From positions 434,001-498,000 of the forward strand of contig NZ_JAHVIT010000002.1 in NCBI RefSeq assembly GCF_019801605.1: a stretch of DNA of 64,000 nt. Reading direction: 5' to 3'. Positions 59,771 through 64,000 of this stretch are shown here, one piece after another (position 1 is the stretch's first letter; every line of letters starts with the position of its first letter). Source of the stretch: Maritimibacter alkaliphilus (GTDB taxonomy: Bacteria > Pseudomonadota > Alphaproteobacteria > Rhodobacterales > Rhodobacteraceae). The notes beneath the pieces are model-generated. The model had not been told where the DNA came from and made no database searches. It worked only from the letters and a program-made list of their open reading frames with translations. The position numbers were made by a program, and so were the translations under genes.

Positions 59771-59803
59771 GGGGGCCTCCGGTGGGGCTAGGGCTGTTCT
59801 GTC

Positions 59804-59832
59804 TTGATAAATAGGGCGACCGCTGCTATACG
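59804..59832 (+). promoter_or_regulatory. Promoter of rpsU
   Basis: TTGATA (59804-59809) and TATACG (59827-59832) are spaced by 17 bases, about 50 bases before the rpsU start. Confidence 0.65.
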
Positions 59833-59885
59833 GCCACCTCCTGCAATTTCATGCAACTCTAACTTAGGAAGGTGGTGACAACCAC

Positions 59886-60092
59886 ATGCAGGTCTCTGTT
59901 CGCGACAACAATGTCGATCAGGCGCTCCGCGCCCTGAAGAAAAAGCTCCAGCGCGAAGGCGTTTTCCGTGAAATGAAGCTCAAGCAGCATTTCGAGAAGC
60001 CGTCCGAGAAAAAAGCGCGCGAGAAGGCTGAAGCAGTTCGCCGTGCCCGCAAGCTGGCACGCAAAAAAGCGCAACGCGAAGGTCTCCTCTGA
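59886..60092 (+). CDS. rpsU: 30S ribosomal protein S21
   Basis: 68 residues, highly basic. [31 protein letters not shown] is the S21 signature; the C-terminal tail is lysine/arginine-rich. S21 belongs to the small ribosomal subunit near the anti-Shine-Dalgarno region and aids initiation. AGGAAGG upstream of the ATG acts as ribosome-binding site. A terminator follows. Confidence 0.97.
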   Translation: MQVSVRDNNVDQALRALKKKLQREGVFREMKLKQHFEKPSEKKAREKAEAVRRARKLARKKAQREGLL

Positions 60093-60125
60093 GTTTTCCT
60101 CAGACGAACACCAAGCTATTCGACG

Positions 60126-60152
60126 ACCCCCGCGGCCCGGCCTCGGGGGTTT
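60126..60152 (+). terminator. Terminator of rpsU
   Basis: ACCCCCG and CGGGGGT arms around an eleven-base GC-rich loop, followed by TTTG. A 260-base stretch without recognisable genes follows (60151-60410); it contains a loose series of AAAAGTCC/GACCCACAG-like short repeats near 60260-60315. Confidence 0.8.
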
Positions 60153-60414
60153 GTCATTTCTGGGGGGCCTCTGTCCGGCCGCTCCGCTGCACGGGGGCCG
60201 AATAGGGGGCCGGGATCGTCGGCTCCGCCGGATGCGGCGGGCTCCCGGGGCGCAGGCCTGAAAGCTCAGGTCCAAAAGTCCAAAAGCCATGACCCACAGA
60301 CCGAAGGCCCACAGGCACGTCGTTTCCGGGCGACGAGACCGCTTCCGCCCTTGAGCCGCGTGTTTCTGCGCATTCCCGCGCTCTTAGATCACACTGCTGC
60401 CCGGCCCCCGCGCC

Positions 60415-60444
60415 TTGACCTGAACCAAGGGGTTCAGTTATGAC
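60415..60444 (+). promoter_or_regulatory. Promoter with operator-like palindrome in the spacer
   Basis: TTGACC (-35, 60415-60420) and TATGAC (-10, 60439-60444) are 18 bases apart. The spacer holds a perfect inverted repeat CTGAACC-AAGG-GGTTCAG (60420-60437), well placed for a repressor or MerR-like activator. The downstream gene starts at 60528. Confidence 0.6.
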
Positions 60445-60527
60445 AAATTCTTGAATTTTATATTGCAATCCCCGGTCGCAAGCCTCTTTCGCAGCCAGCG
60501 TCCCGGCCTCGTCCGCGCGAGAGACTC

Positions 60528-61232
60528 ATGCCCCGCAATCATCCCCTTCTCTTGACGTTGCTGGCGCTTTTCGTCATCGGCCACGTGATCTCCATCGGTG
60601 TCGCGCTCTATGATCCCGTGCTCTATCCCGTGGCCATCGGCCAGGAGGACGGCCCGCTGGAATACCTCACCGCGGTCTTCCTCTTCCTCGCGGGGCTCGT
60701 GCTCTTTCGCCGGGCGGGCCAGCTCCGCGGGCAACTGCCGGCCTACACGGTCGCGCTGACGGCGCTTTACGGCCTCGCCTATGTCTTCGTGGCCGGCGAG
60801 GAGATCTCCTGGGGTCAGCGGATCTTCGGCTGGGCCTCGGGCGAGTACTTCGTCGAGAACAACTTCCAGGCCGAGACGAATTTCCACAACCTCGTGGTGG
60901 GCGATGTCCACCTCGCCTCCACGCTTTTCGGCAACTGGCTGACGCCGATCCTGCTGCTCTATCTCCTCGTGCTGCCGCTGCTCTGGCCGCGCGCAAAATG
61001 GGTGCAGGGCTTCGTCCGCCTTCTCGCCGTGCCGGTCCCGGCCCCGCGCGAGGCTGTCCTCGCCGTGGCAGCCTCGGTGATCGTGATGTCGCTGAACTTC
61101 GTCTACCGCAACTTCGAACTCTACGAATTCGCCTTCTCGATCATCTCGATGATGATCTTCCTCAGCCCGTGGAACGCGGCCATGTACGGGCTTGAGCGCG
61201 GGCGCAGCGGGCAGGCGGCCCGGGCCACCTGA
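60528..61232 (+). CDS. Membrane protein of unknown function with GEEISWGQR motif
   Basis: 234 residues with about six hydrophobic segments (roughly 7-27, 44-60, 73-89, 137-153, 176-192 and 202-219). Between the third and fourth lies a polar, highly conserved-looking loop: GEEISWGQRIFGW (90-102) and ENNFQAETNFHN (110-121), rich in glutamate, asparagine and histidine, suggesting a catalytic or metal site at the membrane surface. I recognise the motif from uncharacterised bacterial membrane proteins but not a function. It has its own promoter with a palindromic spacer and a strong 3' terminator. It is a single-gene unit. Confidence 0.75.
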   Translation: MPRNHPLLLTLLALFVIGHVISIGVALYDPVLYPVAIGQEDGPLEYLTAVFLFLAGLVLFRRAGQLRGQLPAYTVALTALYGLAYVFVAGEEISWGQRIFGWASGEYFVENNFQAETNFHNLVVGDVHLASTLFGNWLTPILLLYLLVLPLLWPRAKWVQGFVRLLAVPVPAPREAVLAVAASVIVMSLNFVYRNFELYEFAFSIISMMIFLSPWNAAMYGLERGRSGQAARAT

Positions 61233-61233
61233 C

Positions 61234-61305
61234 ATCCACTGTTCCGAAATATCCTCGGGGGGTGCGCCCCCATGGGGCGCAGGGGGGCAGACAGCCCCCC
61301 TTTTT
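61234..61305. repeat. 30-bp dispersed element copy 2 and terminator hairpin
   Basis: 61234-61263 is the reverse complement of 2231-2260 with one mismatch. It begins two bases after the stop of the membrane-protein gene. Beyond it, GGGGGGC-AGACA-GCCCCCC and TTTTT (61282-61305) make a strong plus-strand intrinsic terminator that reaches the stop codon of the convergent GMC gene. Confidence 0.85.
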
Positions 61306-62903
61306 CATTGCGCCTCCACCCGCGCGTCCTCGAGGATCATCTCGCTCGCCTTCTCGGCGATCATGATGGTGGGCGAATTCGTGTTCCCGCTGGTGATCCG
61401 CGGCATCACGCTGGCATCCACCACCCTGAGGCCGCCCACGCCCCGCATCCGCAGCCGCGCGTCCAGCGGCGCGCTCTCCTCCGCGCCCATGGCCACGGTG
61501 CCCACGGGATGGAAGATCGTCGTGCCGATGTCCCCGGCCGCCTGCGCCAACTCCGCGTCGCTTTGGGCCGCGAGGCCGGGTTTCATCTCCTCCGGGCGGT
61601 AGGCCAGCATCGGCGCCTGCGCCATGATCTCCCGCACCTGCCGGATCGCCGCGATGGCCACCTGCCGGTCGCCCTCGGTGGACAGGTAGTTCGGCGTGAT
61701 CTTCGGCGCCTGCAGCGGATCGGGGGAGCCGATGGTGATGCTGCCCCGGCTTTCGGGCCTCAGGTTGCAGACCGAGGCGGTGATCGCGGGATAATCATGC
61801 AGCGGCTGGCCGAAGGCCTCCAGCGAGAGCGGCTGCACGTGGTATTCGAGGTCCGGCGTCGCCAGGTCGGGCCGGGACCGGGTGAAGGCCCCCAGCTGCG
61901 ATGGCGCCATCGACATCGGCCCCCGGCGGCGGAAGGTATACTCCATCCCGATCATCGCCTTGCCCCAGAGCGTCGCCGCCAGCGTGTTCAGCGTCTTGGC
62001 CCCGGTCAGCCGCCACGCGCAGCGCAGTTGCAGGTGGTCCTGCAGGTTCGCGCCGACCTGCGCCATGTCGCGCGTCACGGGGATGCCATGCTCTTGCAAC
62101 AGGGCCGCGGGCCCCAATCCGCTGAGTTGCAGCAGTTGCGGCGAGTTCACGGCCCCGGCCGAGAGGATCACCTCGCCCCGCGCCTTTGCCGTCTTGTCCA
62201 CCCCGCCCTGCCGGTAGGCGACGCCGGTGACCCGCGCGCCCTCCATCAGCAGCTTCGTCGTCTGGGCCCCGGTTTCGACCTTCAGCTTCTCCGCGCGGGT
62301 GGTGCGCAGGAAGGCCTTGGCGGTGTTCATCCGCCATCCCCCCCGCTGGTTCACCCGGAAGTAGCCGACGCCCACGTTGTCGCCGGTGTTGAAATCCTGC
62401 GTCCGGGGAACGCCCGTCGCCTCCGCCGCGGCGATCCAGTCATCCAGCAGGTCCCAGTGCAGGCGCTGGTTCTCGACCCGCCACTCGCCGCCCGCGCCAT
62501 GCATCTCGGACGGACCATCGACGTAATCCTCGGAGCGCTTGAAATAGGGCAGCACGTCGTCCCAGCCCCAACCGGGCAGGCCCATCTGCCGCCAGCCGTC
62601 GTAATCCGCCGCCTGTCCGCGCAGGTAGAGCATCCCGTTGATCGAGGAGCAGCCCCCCAGCAGCTTGCCGCGCGGGTAGAGCAGCGAACGGCCGTTGAGC
62701 CCCGGGTCTTCCTCGGTCCGGTACATCCAGTCGGTGCGCGGATTGCCGATACAGTAGAGGTAGCCCATGGGGATATGCACCCAATGGTAGTTGTCACGCC
62801 CCCCGGCCTCCAGCAGCAGCACGGCATGACCGGCCTCCGACAGCCGCTTGGCCAGCACGCAGCCGGCACTGCCGGCGCCCACGATGATGTAATCCCAGTC
62901 CAT
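61305..62903 (-). CDS. GMC family FAD oxidoreductase (choline dehydrogenase-like)
   Basis: 532 residues. FAD-binding IVGAGSAGCVLAKRLSE at the N-terminus, the GMC signature 1 PRGKLLGGCSSINGMLYLRG and the C-terminal active-site block FHPVGTVAMG with SGNTNSPTIMIAEKASE are intact. The family oxidises alcohols such as choline, polyethylene glycol or long-chain alcohols. Lack of betaine-aldehyde dehydrogenase or BetI nearby makes a choline role uncertain. GGAGG lies seven bases before the ATG at 62903. Confidence 0.92.
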   Translation of the reverse strand: MDWDYIIVGAGSAGCVLAKRLSEAGHAVLLLEAGGRDNYHWVHIPMGYLYCIGNPRTDWMYRTEEDPGLNGRSLLYPRGKLLGGCSSINGMLYLRGQAADYDGWRQMGLPGWGWDDVLPYFKRSEDYVDGPSEMHGAGGEWRVENQRLHWDLLDDWIAAAEATGVPRTQDFNTGDNVGVGYFRVNQRGGWRMNTAKAFLRTTRAEKLKVETGAQTTKLLMEGARVTGVAYRQGGVDKTAKARGEVILSAGAVNSPQLLQLSGLGPAALLQEHGIPVTRDMAQVGANLQDHLQLRCAWRLTGAKTLNTLAATLWGKAMIGMEYTFRRRGPMSMAPSQLGAFTRSRPDLATPDLEYHVQPLSLEAFGQPLHDYPAITASVCNLRPESRGSITIGSPDPLQAPKITPNYLSTEGDRQVAIAAIRQVREIMAQAPMLAYRPEEMKPGLAAQSDAELAQAAGDIGTTIFHPVGTVAMGAEESAPLDARLRMRGVGGLRVVDASVMPRITSGNTNSPTIMIAEKASEMILEDARVEAQ

Positions 62904-63003
62904 GAAAGCACCTCCCGCCGCGAGGGTAGCGGGCGGGAGGGCGCACGGGAAGCGGTCTGGTGGCGCTGCGGCCACCTGTCGCCCGGGATTGGGGTGCGGG
63001 TTT

Positions 63004-63025
63004 GAGTATTTGGGGAAAGATGAAG
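63004..63025. repeat. Copy of a Rhodobacterales-type GAGTATTTGGGGAAAGATGAAG motif
   Basis: A 22-base AT-leaning motif beginning GAGTATTTGGGG and ending AAGATGAAG lies between the GMC start and the Lrp stop. I recall close variants as very common in intergenic DNA of this bacterial order; I cannot count copies here. The gap between the two genes (157 bases) shows nothing else. Confidence 0.45.
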
Positions 63026-63059
63026 CCCGGTGCCGTGTGGTCCCGCGGGGCGCTGGTCC

Positions 63060-63518
63060 TCAGATCGGCAGGGCGGTGGTCTTGAAGACCGTGCGCAGGG
63101 CGAAGGAGCTTTGCATCTGGGCCACGCCCGGCAGCCGCGAGAGGTGCTGGCGGTGGATGCGGGCGAAATCCTCGGTGTTCTCGGCCACGATCTTGAGGAT
63201 GTAATCGGCCGTGCCCGCCATCAGGTGGCATTCCAGCACGTCCGGAATGCGCGAGACGGCGGTCTCGAAGGCATCGAGCGTGTCGTCGGCCTGCCCCTGC
63301 AGGGTGATTTCGACGAAGACCGTGGTGGCCATGCCGATCTTGCGCGCATCCAGCAGCGCGACGTAGTCCTTGATGTAGCCCTCCGCCTCCAGCCGCTGCA
63401 CGCGGCGGTGACAGGCCGAGGCCGAGAGCCCGACCTTCTCACTCAGGTCTGCGTTGGACATGCGCCCCTTGCGCTGCAACACGCGCAGAATGTTCTCATC
63501 AATCGTGTCGAGGGACAT
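63060..63518 (-). CDS. Lrp/AsnC family transcriptional regulator
   Basis: 152 residues. An N-terminal winged helix (LDTIDENILRVLQRKGRMSNADLSEKVGLSASACHRRVQRLEAEGYI) is followed by the RAM effector domain (TTVFVEITLQG, DVLECHLMAGTADYILKIVA). Such proteins form octamers and respond to amino acids. The target is unknown; the neighbouring GMC gene is one candidate. The ATG at 63518 matches the family N-terminus. Confidence 0.93.
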   Translation of the reverse strand: MSLDTIDENILRVLQRKGRMSNADLSEKVGLSASACHRRVQRLEAEGYIKDYVALLDARKIGMATTVFVEITLQGQADDTLDAFETAVSRIPDVLECHLMAGTADYILKIVAENTEDFARIHRQHLSRLPGVAQMQSSFALRTVFKTTALPI

Positions 63519-63566
63519 CGGGGCCGGATTCTCCTGCGAAATTCGTCATCCGCGGGAGATTATTCG

Positions 63567-63595
63567 AAAAGAGCCCCCTTTGGCGAGGGCTCTTT
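63567..63595. terminator. Bidirectional terminator between mscL and lrp
   Basis: AAAAGAGCCC ... GGGCTCTTT forms a stem with A-run and T-run on opposite sides, so it can end the minus-strand mscL transcript; it lies five bases past the mscL stop. Confidence 0.8.
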
Positions 63596-63600
63596 CTGCG

Positions 63601-64000
63601 TCACCTGGCGGCTTTCAGCGAGTCGCGGATCTCGAGCAGGACATCCAGCTCGGTGGGGCCCGCGGGTTTCTCCTCCGCCGGAACGGCCTCTTCTTCCTTG
63701 ATCACGGAGTCCTTGGCGCGGTTCACCGCCTTGACCAGCATGAAGACCACGAAGGCCACGATCAGGAAGTTGATGACCGCCATCAGGAAGGAGCCATAGG
63801 CAAAGACGCCCGCGCCCGCCTCCCGCGCCGCCTCGAGGCTGGCGTAGTCGCCGCCATCGAGGGCCAGGAAGTTGTTGGTGAAGTCGAGCCCGCCGGTGAA
63901 CAGCCCGATGATCGGGTTCAGCAGGTCATCCACCATGGATTTCACGATCGCGGTGAAGGCCGCGCCGATGATGATGCCGACGGCCATGTCCATGACATTG
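63601..64000 (-). CDS. mscL: Large-conductance mechanosensitive channel MscL, 5' end cut by window
   Basis: 133 codons are visible, beginning inside the N-terminal region ([32 protein letters not shown]), which is TM1 and the pore constriction. TM2 ([24 protein letters not shown]) and the C-terminal helix ([14 protein letters not shown]) follow. MscL opens under membrane tension to release solutes after hypo-osmotic shock. About 12-16 residues of the N-terminus lie beyond the window, so the ATG at 63993 is internal. Confidence 0.95.
   Translation of the reverse strand, partial: NVMDMAVGIIIGAAFTAIVKSMVDDLLNPIIGLFTGGLDFTNNFLALDGGDYASLEAAREAGAGVFAYGSFLMAVINFLIVAFVVFMLVKAVNRAKDSVIKEEEAVPAEEKPAGPTELDVLLEIRDSLKAAR

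Noticed and set aside
61305..62903. Choline dehydrogenase BetA as a firm name for the GMC gene
   Set aside because: There is no betB, betI or choline transporter nearby, and GMC enzymes oxidise many alcohols.

Overview
The window is 64 kb of GC-rich chromosomal DNA from an alphaproteobacterium. It is most likely a marine member of the Rhodobacterales (Roseobacter/Paracoccaceae type). Pointers are the bioMNY biotin transporter, TrcR (DUF1013), COQ9, a dapF-mtaB pair, a GT14-DUF5928 protein, a Na+-translocating NADH:quinone reductase (Na+-NQR) and many small palindromic intergenic repeats. I see no transposase, integrase, prophage gene, CRISPR array or rRNA. One tRNA (Lys, anticodon TTT) is present. 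Both ends cut genes: a peroxiredoxin at the left and mscL at the right.

Layout. 1-7.9 kb: peroxiredoxin (partial), an FAD oxidoreductase coupled to rsmD, an I78-type lipoprotein, arfB, a compact small-RNA-like unit downstream of yhhQ, then an overlapping minus-strand group (UMF1-type transporter, mepA, phytase-like esterase) and yggT. 8-21 kb: recQ, yaaA, a hybrid histidine kinase, and the alpha-2-macroglobulin/penicillin-binding protein 1C pair. 21-24 kb: mtaB, dapF and tRNA-Lys. 23.8-30.7 kb: a tightly overlapped nine-gene minus-strand operon, nqrA-B-C-D-E-F-apbE-nqrM-CBS, facing a divergent pentaheme cytochrome c. 32-39 kb: AI-2E-type permease, flavin reductase, bioM-bioN-bioY-nitroreductase, and a convergent thiolase/AMP-ligase pair. 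39-42 kb: a LigM-like tetrahydrofolate-dependent O-demethylase and a LysR regulator with two HTH domains. 42-49.7 kb: an RND efflux pair, RidA, a Bcr/CflA exporter and a divergent IclR regulator. 50-64 kb: mostly single genes (nucleoside hydrolase, sulfotransferase, GT14 glycosyltransferase, HIT protein, DEAD-box helicase, TrcR, RNase T2, quinone oxidoreductase, COQ9, rpsU, an unknown membrane protein, GMC oxidoreductase, Lrp, mscL).

Functional themes. The Na+-NQR operon carries its own FMN transferase (ApbE) and iron-delivery/maturation protein (NqrM), but its NqrB is only 258 residues and lacks the SGAT segment that normally carries covalent FMN. The biotin-uptake genes sit beside a thiolase and acyl-ligase pair that recalls the biotin-linked yhfUTS group of Bacillus; the thiolase lacks two of the four usual catalytic residues. 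The cell-envelope theme is strong (MepA, A2M/PBP1C, sulfotransferase/GT14, RND pump).

Non-coding structure is unusually rich. It includes paired AT-rich perfect palindromes at 3' gene ends, a 30-bp element present twice with one mismatch, three loci of 12-bp degenerate tandem repeats at 3' ends of minus-strand genes, and a short transcript-like unit whose Shine-Dalgarno sequence has an exact 8-nt complement further downstream. Starts were chosen from ribosome-binding sites and family N-termini; several genes use GTG or TTG.
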